Positions 1 to 13,554 of a stretch of DNA of 64,000 nt are shown piece after piece; positions within the stretch are counted from its first letter, which is position 1, and each line of letters begins with the position of its first letter. Position numbers and translations under genes: made by a program. Under the pieces are notes generated by a model. It did not search any database. It worked only from the letters and a program-made list of their open reading frames with translations, and was not told the DNA's origin. Location: positions 19,284,422 through 19,348,421 of the forward strand of contig CM068319.1 of the NCBI GenBank assembly GCA_034766995.1. Reading direction: 5' to 3'. This stretch comes from Acanthacorydalis orientalis (lineage: Eukaryota > Arthropoda > Insecta > Megaloptera > Corydalidae).

Positions 1-1305
1 TATGGTACAAAGAATAAAAAACTTCAATCATTGGAGATCTCCATCATTTTTGAAATCAATTCATATGAGTGACAACACAATTTATTTTTTAAATAAAATA
101 TTAAATTATTCATGTAAGACAATTAATGGACATTTCCGTAAAATATTTTTGTGGGGTCTGAGTTATTAATTGATTCAATGAAGTGGTCGTATCTATAATT
201 CTAAATTAATTATTTTAAGATATTTTAAGAATATTACTATCTTTCGAGGAGATATTTTTAATTATTTTTAGACATTCAATTGTAAATATAAGTAGTTATT
301 CAGCCAAAATTTAATTTAAGATAGTTTTGCAACAATTATATATATGTATATATATAAATGATTTCAAAAAGTTGTAACTAAAGCAAAAGAAGTGTTTTTA
401 CTTTTATATTTGAATAAAAATATTCAGAGATAATAGACTAATATTTTCAATTATTTAGTAAATAAATTGTTTTTAAATTGTATTAAACTAGAATGTATAA
501 AATGTGTTAATATTTTTTTGTAATTTCTTTTTAAGAAAAAGTTAAAAATACTTAAACATATGTAGTGAAATGAATTATTTAAAAACTGTTTTTTTCTAAA
601 CATTATTTATAAAAATTGTATTCGTATTAATAATCGATACATATTACTATTGAAATATAAAAATGAAAAGATCCAAATGGGGATCCCATATAACTGAAAA
701 TAATAGTCAATTCAGCGATTCTCTTCTACACTTGCTAAATTATATGTCTTTTCATGCTGACAAAACACCCATACACATATAGTTGTATAAACTATACGTA
801 GTCTTTTCCACTGTAGAAAACTGTTCGAATGTCCACGCACATCCAGTGCTGACTTTTGCTATTCAACTACCAATTCAAAGATGGACATGAACACAGAATC
901 GTTCTTTCGTATCCATTCGAATGATGCGATGAAACCCTTCATTACACATCATTCTGTCTTCATTATTTGTTTTCCCGATGGCGTTGTTTACCGACTATCT
1001 TGACGTTGCGACGTCCGTTTTTTTTTTGTTTTGTTCGTACAAACGTTAGAAAGAAATAAGAATATCAGTTGATAAATGTACAAACGTTGCGGTGTGTTGT
1101 TTGTCAATGTCGTTAAGAGAATTAAAAATAAAACCGATAGCACGTATTTGCAATGTATTGTTGATGTGGGCTCTAAATTGTAATTGAAGATAAATAGAAA
1201 AGTTGTTGGTAATTTCACGACTAGTATTGTTTTTATTCATTTTTTTTGTAGAATCTTCTATATATATATATATATATATATATTCACAATATTTATCTTT
1301 GTACC

Positions 1306-1339
<34 letters not shown>

Positions 1340-3159
1340 TGTATGTGATTAATGTGAAGTGATTGTTTATAGAGTTTAAAAAAGGATAAAATAAAATTTC
1401 AATTTTCCATAAGTGTATTTATCATAAAAAATAATTGTATATTTTTTAATGGCGACACATAATGGTTCGAAACAAATTAGCATCATTTTTGGGACATGTT
1501 TATTAGTAGATGTAATTGAGTATACTAAGCAAATGTTTCAATTTAAAATAGTTAAAGTTTCAGTTGATCATAAATTTGGAATTCAGCGTTAATTATTTTG
1601 AATATTACAACAGAAAATTTTATTTTTCTCCACTGATAAATATAAAATAAAAGTTAAGAATATCATAAATTATACCAAAACTCAAAATTAAAATGAGTAA
1701 GTTTTTATCAAAATGACTGTATTTTTACTTCGTTTTCTTGGAGAATACTTGAAAAAGATTCAGTAAAAAATGTAGCTCTTATTTTATTTTTAAACATCTT
1801 CGGTCCTATTTATCCTTAAAAGCAAACGAACTCACAATAATCATTCTTATTATTAACATTAAATAGTATTTTTTGTTGGTGTATTTCCATGTACCTGTTA
1901 TTTAGTATCATTTAATATTTGTTCACATTAAGCTATTGTTCAATTATTGTTTCAATAACTGATTTCTATATTAATTATCGTCAGGTATCTTTTTGAAATT
2001 GTTCAATAAATTTTATAATAATTTAAAAACGTTCTAATGATGAAGAAATTCAACATCAGTTGTAGAAAATAAGTATTCAACATAATAACTCAAATAATTT
2101 AAAATAATAATTTAAAAATTATTTACAATAATGTTTCTACTTCTTCAAACTTACAATAATCGCGTGCCTTTTTAAAAATATCGGATCTTAGTGCATCTCT
2201 TCCAGCAAAGATAATTACAGTATTACTTTGAAGAGTGAACGAATTCATTGGTATGTTAGCTAGTGAAAATAGTGTGGATGGTAATTTTAATCGAAAGAAG
2301 CAAAAAGTCTTATTTTTCATCGAAACATTCCGCGCAAGGAAAATTAAAATTTTATATATTTTGTTTATTTATTTTCATAAGTTTGTTTGTATAGTTCTAT
2401 CTAGATATGGTAACTTGAGGTATATTGCTACAATATACCAAATTTGTATATTTAATTAAAAATAATTGAATTTTGGAAAAATTATAAATTAAAATACAAC
2501 AAATCTATTGCATATGCCTTGAAACCTTTTTGTGAATTTCCATGAGTACTCGTACTGTATTTTTGAAAATATGAGCCATAAAAAAATAAATTAAAAAACA
2601 ACAAAAACGTTTTCACATCACGAAACCAAAACACTTGCAAAATTCAGGAATAAATGAATAGAAATAAAGAACGATTGCTTAGAAAATGGAATAATAATAT
2701 ATTATTATTTTTATATTAATTTTTATTGTCGATTAATTAACTGTACATTTTTTATTAACTATTCTTCATATTTAATTTTTATTTCAGAAGAGAATTTGTT
2801 TACAGTTATCAATAATTGTTTATGCGATTTTTGTATATGAATTTTTCTGATAAATAAAATTTACACTAATAGAAACTGTTATGTTTTTTTTTATAAATAT
2901 ATAAAATATATATTATAAAAAATAAATATATCAATATATTTCTTTTTACTTCTCAATTTCTTACGAAAATTATAAAACAAACTTAACTTAACTAAAGAAG
3001 GTAAATAATATACCACATAATAAAAGTGTTAGAAACAAACAAAAAGTAATTAATATTCAAGAAATGAATATTGAAAGGTCTTTTTTTAATTAAACAATAT
3101 TTAATAATGTTTTTCATTTATAATAATAAATATTTATTAAGTAAATTTAATTTATATAT

Positions 3160-3191
<32 letters not shown>

Positions 3192-4978
3192 GTTTGTGCT
3201 CTGTTGTTTTAATCGAAAGTTAATAATTATTAATTATTCTTTAGCACGTAAATGCTAATTTTTATATAAAAACTGGATTTAAATTTTAGATATAATAGAA
3301 CATAAATATTTATGTACCTATTATTTATTTGTCTTATTTTTAATGTTGTTATATAATTATGTTTATATTCATATATATTCATCAATAATATTTAATTTAA
3401 ATACATCATTTCAAAATTGAATTATAGATTTATTTGACATTTTTTAAGATTATGTATAAGACTGAAATATTTGTCATAAAAGTCAAGAACTTTTATTTAT
3501 GAAGCTAATTAAGTCAAATTAATTTATCTAAATGCCGCGGAAATGTTTAAAAGTTATTCTTGTGTTCGTACTAAATAAATAAATACAGCTATCAGAACAA
3601 ATTCATCAATATATTTCAAAAACAATATTTCTGTAACGAACGTGGGAAAGATAATTTGCGATTTTTTTGTGTCGTCGCTAATCTAACTGTTAAATATTCA
3701 TGAAATATAAATAAAGTGTTTTCAGAGTTTTAAATGAAAAAGATAATAGCCTAAGGATATGTTTCGGTGAGCGACACAAAATTGAAGGAAAATTCAGCAC
3801 GAGTCTGAAGTGGCCCCGTGGGCCACGCTAACTTGAGAGATTTTTTTTAATTGCTTTTTCGGAGGAGAATAATTTCACACAGCGAAAAAACCGTTCCTTG
3901 CCTTTTTATGCGGACAAAAAAACGGTACCCATTCACACGTTTAATGCGGTTACCGTTTTGGGTCAGTTAATTTTAAATGTGTATATTTTTTATTTTACTT
4001 TTTGCTTAATTATTCAGTTTGGAACAATACGTTTAAACAGTGAATAAATATACACGGAGATTTATGAAATTGTCTATGACTGTAATGTTTTATTTTAAAA
4101 TAAGACTTGGATTACAAAAAGTGTATTTCGTATTTTTTGCGCACTTGAAGAGTAATTAAGATTAATTTTCTTTTTATTTAACTTTTTAAGACGCGTAATA
4201 TTCAAGATTAAAATATTTATAAAGTTTTTTTTTTAAAAAAACAAACCTGTATTTTATATAATTGAAATTATAAAAAGTAATATTTCTTTGATTTTTATAC
4301 ATTAATGTTTCGTATATATAATGAATATTTTTGAAACTACTTAATTGATACATTTTTGGAGATTTTGCAAATAAAAAGACATGTATGATATTTACAAAAA
4401 ATAATATATCTTAAATTCAACAAAGAATGTATTGAGACAAATATTAACTCTACAAGCTTTAAATTATTATTATTTTTATTCTCAGTTACTTCTCTTTTAA
4501 TTTATTCTAAGTATACTTAAATATAATTAAATCCTTTCAAAACGATTCTCTATAAACTTAAAGTAGCTCAAAAATGAAATGATAATAACACGCAAAATTT
4601 TTGTTGGTTATTTAAAAGTCAATAAACCATTATTGTTCATTTTGCTTATAGCTAAGATTTTTCTATTCTCAGTACACTGAAAATGATTGAATTTTCATCG
4701 AAAGGCACATAAACCGTAATCAAAATAAGTAATAATTAGTTATTGAACATTTTAATAACATTTTTGTGATATATGGAGAGAGTGTATGAATATATGAATT
4801 TCATATTTGGATGTCAATTTAATCGTAGTGATAAAAACTGTTGTTTTTATATGATCATAAACTTCATTGTTTATTATAAAATAAAAATCAGAAATAGGGA
4901 CATATCAAAAATATTTTTATTCGTGTTAATTAAATTTAATATTATTTTACTGAAATATGTTTTTTTTTTATTTTTCAG
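1..4978. other. non-coding stretch upstream of the dlg1 exon
   Basis: No coding exon is supported here. The stretch is AT-rich, with short (TA)n runs near 1259-1281, 1309-1335 and 3157-3190. Two parts are less AT-rich: about 690-1020, and about 3770-3960, which contains a short GC hairpin. No exon with the short N-terminal start expected for an L27-containing dlg1 isoform was recognised, so that exon may lie outside the window or be too short to see. Confidence 0.6.
3770..3970. promoter_or_regulatory. GC-richer island with hairpin, candidate regulatory element
   Basis: This block is clearly richer in G and C than its surroundings. It holds a perfect 7-bp stem, 3-nt loop hairpin at 3812-3828 (gtggccc / gggccac) and ends with a TCAGTT initiator-like hexamer near 3963. 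It lies about 1 kb upstream of the dlg1 L27 exon on the same strand. A promoter or enhancer role is inferred from composition and position only. Confidence 0.25.
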
Positions 4979-5110
4979 AGGCGCACCGTGCGCTAGAACT
5001 TTTGGAAGACTACCATTCACGTCTTGTGAGGCCCCAAGATAAACAGCTCAGGCTTGCCATCGAACGAGTCATAAGGATTTTTAAATCGAGGCTGTTTCAA
5101 GCATTACTAG
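4979..5110 (+). CDS. dlg1: discs large 1 (dlg1), exon encoding the L27 domain
   Basis: This internal exon is 132 nt long. It is preceded by a T-rich tract ending in ttttcag and followed by a consensus gtaagt donor. Two entry bases (AG) complete a codon begun upstream, then 43 codons read AHRALELLEDYHSRL...ERVIRIFKSRLFQALL, leaving one base (G) at the 3' end. That is the N-terminal L27 helix bundle of the Discs large/SAP97 family of membrane-associated guanylate kinases. In this family L27 mediates scaffold hetero-oligomerisation at septate junctions and synapses, and the full protein continues with three PDZ domains, an SH3 and a guanylate kinase-like domain. The family L27 continues with a motif like DIQEFYE, and the trailing G fits the first base of that Asp codon. 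No other dlg1 exon was recognised. The coding frame differs from the longer chance ORF at 4773-5042. Confidence 0.9.
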
Positions 5111-5358
5111 GTAAGTAATATTATTTTATTTATTGTATTTTACTTATTGAATCAGGTATTTATTTATGTTAAAGTATGCGAATTATAAACATTTTTGATA
5201 TTTAATTTATATTTAGTAATGATTACAAAAAAAACATTACTAGGATTAAAGCACTGTCTTTTCGTTTTTTTTTTAAGAAAAAATGTATTATCTATTGAAA
5301 CTCGAGTAAAATAGAATAGAGAGATTTGTATCAGTATTTAATTAATTTATATTTTTAG

Positions 5359-5382
5359 ATGACCTTAAGTCTGCCAAATTTG
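5359..5382 (+). CDS. dlg1: candidate in-frame 24-nt microexon of dlg1
   Basis: A 24-nt segment lies 248 nt after the L27 exon. It is preceded by a pyrimidine-rich acceptor (ttatatttttag) and followed by a plausible donor (gtaatg). Entered with the one base left by the L27 exon it reads DDLKSAKF and leaves one base again, so it could be included or skipped without changing frame. Its GC content is above that of the flanking intron. I do not recall this peptide from any dlg1 isoform. It could be chance, since AG...GT pairs are frequent in AT-rich introns. Confidence 0.35.
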
Positions 5383-6247
5383 GTAATGTTTATCATTAAA
5401 TACAATATATTTATTTTGTTGTAATTTTTTAATAACTACTTTAATGAAATCATTTTTAATAGTTATTATTTAATAGAATCGTACTTTCTTAAATTTTATT
5501 TAGGTACATATTTGAGTTTTATTTTAATTAAAATAATCTAGTCTTTTTAAAAATAATTAAAAAGAAATCTTGACTGTAACTTTCCTGTACTGTCGAGGAT
5601 ATCAATTCATTTAGAATTATAAATAAACCAATATGGAAAGAAAATTATTTATGTAATTAAATTTTCATTATTTAAATTTGTATAATATCTCTTTCTCTTA
5701 GTTTCTTTGTACCCCGTATTATTAATATTGACGTTTGAGGATAATATATGTTAATTATCTATAATTATCAAACATTTTTTTTTAAATCTAAGACACATTT
5801 TTAATGTTTGAACCTGAGCGTTGTTAATGTTTACCGGAAATCATAACTCGATAAAAAATTACAGCCTTTTAAATTTAAATGCGAAGTTTGAGCGGTTAAT
5901 AGGATTTTTCAGGATAAATTCATTCTGTCCATTTATATGTGTACGCAACCGATATTTATATCATAAATACATATTTGCTTTCATATGTTTATTTTTCATT
6001 CTGTGCTGTTCGTACGACGAAATGAAAATAAAATCTAAAAAACATCAAATATTTGAAAGAATTTATATAAAAACAGTAAATTTAAGTCACCAGAAATTGA
6101 CATAAACGTCATTTTCTAAAAAAAAAAATTTTGAGGAAGAAACGTCAAATTGTTTTAAATATGAATTAAAGTTCTTAACTGTACAGGTGTATTAGTTTTT
6201 AAGAATCAGAGGTAGATACACAGGAGTAGACACACACACTCAATGTT

Positions 6248-6278
<31 letters not shown>

Positions 6279-6473
6279 AATTTGTTGTAGGTACAATCTT
6301 CTTACTTTAGATGTTTTGGAATTATTAATTACAGCCTTTAAATAGATTTTATTTGTTAAATATTTAAAATGATAATTATCTATAATCAACATATAAAAAC
6401 TAGCTCACTTACTAAAAATAGTTTAAATTATATTTAAAAAACGATCACAAATTGAAATATTTAAAAAAAAAAG
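5383..6473. other. intronic/non-coding stretch
   Basis: AT-rich sequence without recognisable exons. A short compound (TA)n(TG)n tract is at about 6248-6278. The 94-codon open frame at 5821-6105 has no protein-like features and no recognisable homology, so I do not call it. Confidence 0.6.
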
Positions 6474-6645
6474 TTGAACGCGAATAAGTTATTTCGCGAA
6501 AGTCTACTGATCCATACGTCTTCATCTGTTTGTTGATGTGCTCGAGATGAAATTGAGGTGAAAATGTGATTTTTCAGTCAACCAAATCTCATGAATAAAT
6601 GTACGATCATCTTCAGCAAAGCGCAAAAATCAATCACAGGGGTTG
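6474..6645 (-). pseudogene. relic of a Tc1/mariner-like DDE transposase
   Basis: Read on the minus strand, about 50 codons match the conserved block around the first catalytic Asp of insect DDE transposases: C-D-stop-F-L-R-F-A-E-D-D, then IHEIWLTEKSHFHLN. The family pattern here is CDWFL...IWFSDEAHFHLNGYVN. The Trp codon is now TGA, the catalytic Asp position reads Glu, and further stops follow. No terminal repeats were found, so the element is a heavily decayed fragment. The match is by eye to the family motif, not by search. It lies between the dlg1 exon and the mariner at 7010. Confidence 0.6.
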
Positions 6646-7009
6646 AACTGTCAGTATTTGTCGCTAACGTGAATATACATTTTTTTGTCGTTGAATTTTA
6701 TAAGTAAACAATTTTTACAATGTTATTTATCTAACGTAAGTTAGTCTGATTCCGATATAAATATGAATGCATTCTTTGTATTTACATAGTTGTTTCTAAG
6801 CGAATTTTATTATAATGAATTCGCATTTTTTTAAAAAATATATAGTTTGTCTCTACTTGTATTTATTGTAAACTAGATTGCAATAATACATAGTATTAAT
6901 TCTTCATTTAAATTATTGTATTTTCATAAAATCTGTTTTAATATTTACAAGTAAATTATTTCTATGCAGTATTTTCTTTTTTAATATGACACTTAAAATA
7001 TTTCTAATA

Positions 7010-8277
7010 GATTGGTTCAAAAAAAATTGGGGTTTTTATCATTTTGTTTGTCGCAGATTTTTCTACTTACTGTTATCTTTTGTTATAGTTATGTGATACA
7101 CCGTTTTAAACAAGAAAATTAGCACTACTAATTTCAGCTTATATATATTGTTTCCATTCTTTAGTATTGTTAGATATAACTTCTTAAATTAGTCACGGGA
7201 AAAAAGCAAATTCGCACAAGTTTATTGTATGTGTTTAAATTGGGATGTAAAGCACCAGAAATTGCTCGAAATATCACATTTTTTTTTGGCGAAAAATCAA
7301 TTAGTGAACTTATAGCTCACCACTGATTCTAAAAATTTCGTAATGGAAACGAAAACCTTGATGAGGAGGGTCGTTGACGTTCTTCAGTTATAGACAATAA
7401 TAATTTACCAACCATTATTGAAGTGAACTCACGTAAAACAACTCCAGAGGTGGCAGAAGAACTAATTGTCGATCATCCAACAGTTGTTCGATATTTGAGC
7501 TTGATTGGAAAAATAAAAAAGCTGGATAAATATGTGCGGTATGAATTAAACGAACATCAAGCAATTCGGCCATACGAAGACTGCTTTGCGCTTCTTTTGC
7601 GTAATAAAAATGATTCCTTTCTTGATCGAATTATTAAATGTGATGAAAAGTGAATTTTCTATAACAATCGAAAACGTTCATCAGTGGATAAACTGAGGAG
7701 AAACACCAAAACAGTTTCCTAAACGGAAGATTCATGAAAAAAAGATCATGGTCACTGTTTGGTGATCGGAAAGTGTCTATCATTCACTACAACTTCTTAA
7801 ATCCTTGTGAAATAATAACAGTAGAAAAATATTGTCAAAAAATATATGAGAAGTTGCATCGTTTACGGCCAGCAGTCGGTCGAAGAGAACCAATTCTTCT
7901 TCATAATAACGCCCGAACAAACATCCCACAAACGACTTTAAAAAAATGAAATGAACTGGGTTATGAAACCTTACTTCATCCACCTATTCTCCGCACCTGT
8001 CTCCGACAGATTATCATTTTTTTAAACATTTGAGTTATTTCCTGCGAAAGAAGGTTTTTAAAGATCAAACATCAGCTCAAAGCACTTGAATAAATTCGTT
8101 AATTCCAGGACTCCAGAATTAAATGATTCCTCTTGTAGGATTAAATAAACTTACTTCCCATTGAGAGAAATGCGTGCAAGCCAACGGTCTTTAATATGAT
8201 TAATATATGTAATTTGTAACTGATATATTCGTCTTTATACACGATACGTAAAAACCGCGATTATTTTTGCACCAACC
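7010..8277 (+). mobile_element. full-length, inactivated mariner element
   Basis: The element is 1268 bp and bounded by terminal inverted repeats: the left end begins gattggttcaaaaaaa and the right end, reverse-complemented, begins ggttggtgcaaaaataa. It is flanked by TA on both sides (7008-7009 and 8278-8279), the standard mariner target duplication. The ends resemble the TTAGGTTGGTGCAAAA type shared by cecropia/mellifera-group mariners. The length is normal for the family (about 1.3 kb). The internal transposase is broken, so the copy can only be mobilised in trans. It is inserted downstream of, and in the same orientation as, the dlg1 exon. Confidence 0.92.
7189..8203 (+). pseudogene. mariner transposase pseudogene
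   Basis: Successive frames retain clear mariner transposase blocks. These are an N-terminal HTH region (FKLGCKAPEIARNI), a linker and second HTH (VAEELIVDHPTVVRYL), the GKIKKLDKYV segment, LLLRNKN-SFLDRIIKCDEK at the first catalytic Asp, YNFLNPCE, LHRLRPAV and PILLHNNAR (second Asp position now Asn). The C-terminal block reads NKLTSH-stop-EKCVQANG. Several in-frame stops and small frameshifts interrupt the roughly 340-codon family length, and the start position reads TTAGTCACGG where a start codon would be expected. Mariner transposases cut and paste DNA at TA sites using a D,D34D triad. Here the second Asp change and the stops make it inactive. Confidence 0.9.
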
Positions 8278-11200
8278 TAATATATTATTATATTAAGGCG
8301 CTAAAAATGTTTTTATTTTAAAAATGAAATGCATTTTGAAAAATGTTCTACTTTTAATATGAGAGTAACATTTAAAACTTTAAACATGCTTAGAATATTA
8401 AATTAAATTCAATATTAATTACGTATTTAAATATGTATTTCCTAATATTGAAAGATAATAATAAAATTATTTAGTGAGTTAAAGAAAGTTCAGTTAATGC
8501 GCTAAATTACAATAGCTTAAGTTACATCAAAATAGCTTAAGTTTGATACAAATGACAAATAGTATTCAAACTTGATTTTAAATTTCACGTATGTTTAAAC
8601 AATTCAATATAATTAAATTATTCGGAATTAGTTTAATGAAATTATTTCCGAAGTCAAGTTTTCCATAGAAATTTAGTATAAGATGTAAGTTTAAATAAAT
8701 TTATACTTTGTAATTTATAGAGTAAAGAACATAATAATTTTAACATGTATTTTATATTAAAAAAAAAACAGTACTATAAGAATAAATGATTTAATTATTT
8801 ACTTTCGTTGGTGTTAACATCTTAAAATATTAAAGGTAAAAACATTTACGAAACATTCAAGCAACAATAAATCGTAACAAATATAAATGGTATTATAAAT
8901 GGAACAACATTTATTATTTTCTTCTTTTCCAGTATTTGCTTTACTTTTGTGTGTTTTAAAACAACGGTGTTTATTGATAGTCTCGTATTTTACGAAACAA
9001 CGTATTAAATGTGACAGCAAAACAAAATATCCGACTCGACTCTTTCGAACCATTAGTCAATAGTTCAGTACACTGACACAGGTCTATGGTCACATCATTT
9101 TCTTTTAACGATTGAGACTGATTTATTGTTAGAGTGTGTCAAATTTCATCCAATGAATAATAAAGTGACTTGTCAGACTAACTTACAAATTGTTAAAATA
9201 AAGGTGTTATAAAATAGAGGAAATACAAGAGTTAATAATTATAATATTTAGTTGTCGTAGTAAATGAATATCTTTTTTAATTCTTTTTATTCATTTCTAA
9301 AAAAGACGAGAACTTTTGTTCTTCAATTACATCATAAAATGTATTTGAAATACTTTTTTAAATATTTTACATGTTTGTAATACAAATTTTAGGAGTTGCA
9401 ATAGACAGATCACTGGATATTTCATTACGATCAACATAATTCACTTTTAATTTAAATTATTTGATATTTTTTCTAATAGCATTATATTTTTGTTCAAACT
9501 AGATATAAATTATTCTTTATAATATAAACATAGGATATTAGATTGATATATGGAAAAAAATATTATTTTTAATTCATTAACTATATTTTTTAATAAAACA
9601 TATTTTTTTAATATGTTTGTAAATCAAACAGTATTAATTAAAAAAAATATCACGGCAAGACAGTTATCAAAAGATAAAAACAAAGCTACACTTAAGGTTG
9701 TTTCTGTCTAATATGAGAATTTTGTCTGATAATTTTTTATAATTTATTAAAATTTATTTCTGAATTCGTAGCCAATTTGATTAAAAAGCAAAGAGATAGA
9801 TATTCGTTATTCAACTTATTTTGAATGGAATTATTTATAGTACTTTCCTTTAATCTGTATATATATAATATAATTCTAAAAACAGTAGGATTAATTGTAA
9901 CGATTCAATGTTTAACTTTCCCTTGTTCTTTAATTTCAATAATTCCCGGAAAATTCATTAAAAAAGCTTTGACTTTAGATGAATGAATCATTTTTTTCAA
10001 GTTCGAACCTCATTGTTAATAATTGAATTTTTAGTAGATTTTTAATTCTGGATTGTCAATTATTGGGCTTTATTTTCAGAAAATAAACAATACTTGGTAT
10101 AACGACATTGCTGATAAATTAAGGCATTTGCTGATAATTTAAGTAAATAAATGTAAGTTAGATTTTAAAATATTATTATATTTTTAAGAAATCACATCAA
10201 AAGTTTTAATGAAATTAAATTCTTTCAATAAGTCAGTCTCCTTTGTTATAAAATATGAAAATTTTTAGTATATATTCAGAGTCTGGATGGTTGGTTGATT
10301 GTTGTGGTTTTAGGGTGTTTCTACACATAAGATCATTAGCACCCGATCAAAATCTGAAGTTCTGTTTTTATAATAGATGATGAATTTTAAATTTTGCTCT
10401 AGAATTAAAATATTCATTTATATATATATACATATATAGTGTATATTATTTTATTAATAGTACAATAAAAATAACATAGCCAAAGAATGAAACTAACACA
10501 CAAATTAACATTTTCCTCATTAACTGTATTTATTCTTCAAATAAACATTAAATCCAAAATTACCTAATGACAGAATCTATTTCCATCTCATAACCGTATG
10601 TACTGTTAATGCCTACACATATATTTTATTACTTGTCATATAACCAACGGACGTTTTCACTGAAGTGAATTTACATTGATATACAACAATACATTCAGAA
10701 CACTAGTATGTATTTCTCATCCCTATTTTGTACATCTCCTGGTTTATGCCCAATAATAAAATAGATACATTATTTGAAGATAGATATTGTTGAATACATT
10801 GCAAATGAATTTGTTACTATTATCGATTTTCGAAATAATATTATAATAATCATGTGTCTAACTGTATATTGTGCAAAAGAAAATATAACTTGCGTAAATA
10901 ACTAATTTATTTTTAATTTATACTACTCATTAGTATTTTTAGTATGACTAAAATTTAGATTTAACATAGAAAATCATAAATTTTAAATTATTTGTAATTT
11001 ATATTATTTTAGAGCAAATATTTTGACAAATAACTGATAATATTTTAATTGGAATTAAGGAAATGAACAAGAATAAAATGCTTGTTAATAATATCCCTTA
11101 GATGAGTGAATATGAATGAAAGTTTCTTTGCATCAGATTGTACTACTCAGTATGATTTTCGATGTATATGATAAGTATACTATATAAATTCTATGTTTAA

Positions 11201-12467
11201 GGATGACAAATCTGTTAATAATGTTATATACCAAAATATAATAATTCATTGAACTTTTTAATATAATGAGTAATAAGTAATAATACAATTATTTGTTATC
11301 ACAATATTTCAATACACAAATTATAACAACAATAAATATTTTATTAGTCCTAAATAATGTGTTTATAAACACTCGCAATGATTATTTAACTAGCGTTGTT
11401 TTTCCACCCCATCAGAAGTATATTATTCAAAAACGTAGGTTATTTCTTATGCTGATAAAACCATGAAATAGTTACAATATATTTTAATATATAGAATTAA
11501 ATATAATCTATGTAAAAAATGTAAAATGTATTTGTAGGTTAAAGTCACTACAGTAATAATTAAATTATTCATGTAAAACCAATTGATATACAATTATTCG
11601 ATTCGATCCATCAACATATATATTTAATAATAAATGTCAGACAGAAGAAAATTGAATATATTTTCTTCATTTCCATATATTGAAATTTTCGTTAACAAAT
11701 ATAATTTAATCATTTCTAAGTTTCTGCATGTCAATTTTCCAGAACACACGTGTGAACCATTCGTTGATGTTTCTCCAGTTTGTGTTTATATTAACTTTAT
11801 CGCATGATATATATGCGTACAATATGAATAGACACACAGCTCGTATACAACACTACATTCTTTTGTGTGAAATATTGTACAGCTGTACGTAGGTACGTAC
11901 TCGTACATATATCACCCTATCGTGTTTTTAATCAAATTACTTCACTTACTTGCAACTCTGTTTCAAAGCTTTTTAACTTCGTTTGTATTTCGCTGATTAA
12001 AAAGTTCTCAAACTAGTTTAAACTTACGACTTGATTAAAATTTATCGTCATTGTATTATATATAGAAATCGTAATAGATCAGTTCTTTAGTCGAAGAACA
12101 CGTACAATTAATCTCCGGGTTCATATAGTTTGCCAAATGAACTACCTTTCCATTTTGTATATTTACTTACTGTGGTTCAATATATTATAAAAACCTGAAA
12201 AAAGGTATATGTATTGATTATGTACAAACACCTTTATATATATATATATATATATTCTTGAAATTTATGTACGATATTTAAAAGCAACTTCAACGGGATT
12301 ACTGAAATCAGGTCGTGAAAAGTGAGCAAGTCATTACATCGTAAATGAATGGAATTTGTTCGAAGATTAATTATTGAAGATACTGAACGGTACAGGTATG
12401 AAATGAAAACGAGGCAGTTCAGCTTTAAAATGAGTTCTTGCATACATATTACATTTAGGTATACATA

Positions 12468-12530
<63 letters not shown>

Positions 12531-12568
12531 TGTGTGTTTGTTTGTATAACTGTGTGTTTGTTTGTATT
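12468..12568. repeat. compound (TG)n(TA)n microsatellite plus 20-bp tandem duplication
   Basis: A TG run (12468-12481) passes into a long TA run (to 12529). Two adjacent near-identical 20-bp units, actgtgtgtttgtttgtat(a/t), follow at 12529-12548 and 12549-12568. Confidence 0.9.
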
Positions 12569-13006
12569 TCTGTGTTTACATAAGTGGAGGTTATTTAATA
12601 AATCTTGAAATATTTAGAAGCTGCAAAATGTATCTTCTCAAATATAAATAGATAGTTGGAAAAGCACTTATCTGCTAAAAATCATGAGGGATTAAATTTC
12701 ATTTATATTGAGGTTGTTCGTTTTACATTGTTGTTTTGAATTTATTTTACTTTTGTTTCAAATATGTAAAGTGTTCAGTTGTGTAACAAATTTACATATT
12801 TGTTAAAATTGTTCGCTAACAAACTAAATTATAAATATTATTCATTTATTAAGTATACGTTCAAATATGCATTTTAAATGAAATAAACATTTCGATTCAA
12901 GCTGCCGGTTTTTATGATTGAATACCTCTTAATATAAATTTTCATATTGCGGTTAAATTCACGTTCGGAAATATTTTTTTCATTCCTTCCTAAATCATAT
13001 TTTTTG

Positions 13007-13054
13007 TCTAATCAAAAAGTTCAACAAGTGATAATTTGAACACTTTTGATCAGA
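13007..13054. repeat. short foldback (inverted-repeat) element
   Basis: The left arm tctaatcaaaaagttcaa (13007-13024) and right arm ttgaacacttttgatcaga (13036-13054) are inverted copies with small differences around an 11-nt centre. A near-identical arm, tctgatcaaaaatgttcaa, recurs at 18622-18640, so this may be a small dispersed foldback family. Confidence 0.5.
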
Positions 13055-13509
13055 AAACTTTTTTGTGCTTGGAGAACAAATTAAATATTCATTTGAAATA
13101 AATCTTAAGAATTCATTATTTCATATTAATAGATTTTTAAAGTATTTTTCTTTATTTCTGCTAAATATGTTCATATGCATCATATGTGAATTGGAAATGC
13201 ATATAGTTTTCATAGGTTGTACTTTAGTGATGATCGAAATATTGAAATTGAAGTCATCAATTATTTATTACATTGTTATATTTATGACTTAAAATATGAA
13301 ATTATAATAGATATCATTATTACTAAAAGTAATTTTTACACTAATGCCTTTTAAATGAAATAAATAAAATAGTGAAATCTTCTCAAAATAAGTATAAATA
13401 ATGGGAAAATATTACAATAAAAAATATTTTAATAACATTTTTAGTAATCTTTAAAATTAATATGTTTTATTCATTTTAATTATGATTTATCATTTTTGTT
13501 ATTTTTCTC

Positions 13510-13554
<45 letters not shown>

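Noticed and set aside
3533..3555. ATGCCGCGGAAATG as a dlg1 N-terminal start (MPRK-)
   Set aside because: It superficially resembles the short MPV/MPR-type start of SAP97-like isoforms, but no splice donor follows in frame.
4773..5042. 89-codon ORF overlapping the dlg1 exon
   Set aside because: It reads the exon in the wrong frame; the L27 sequence, acceptor and donor define the correct frame.
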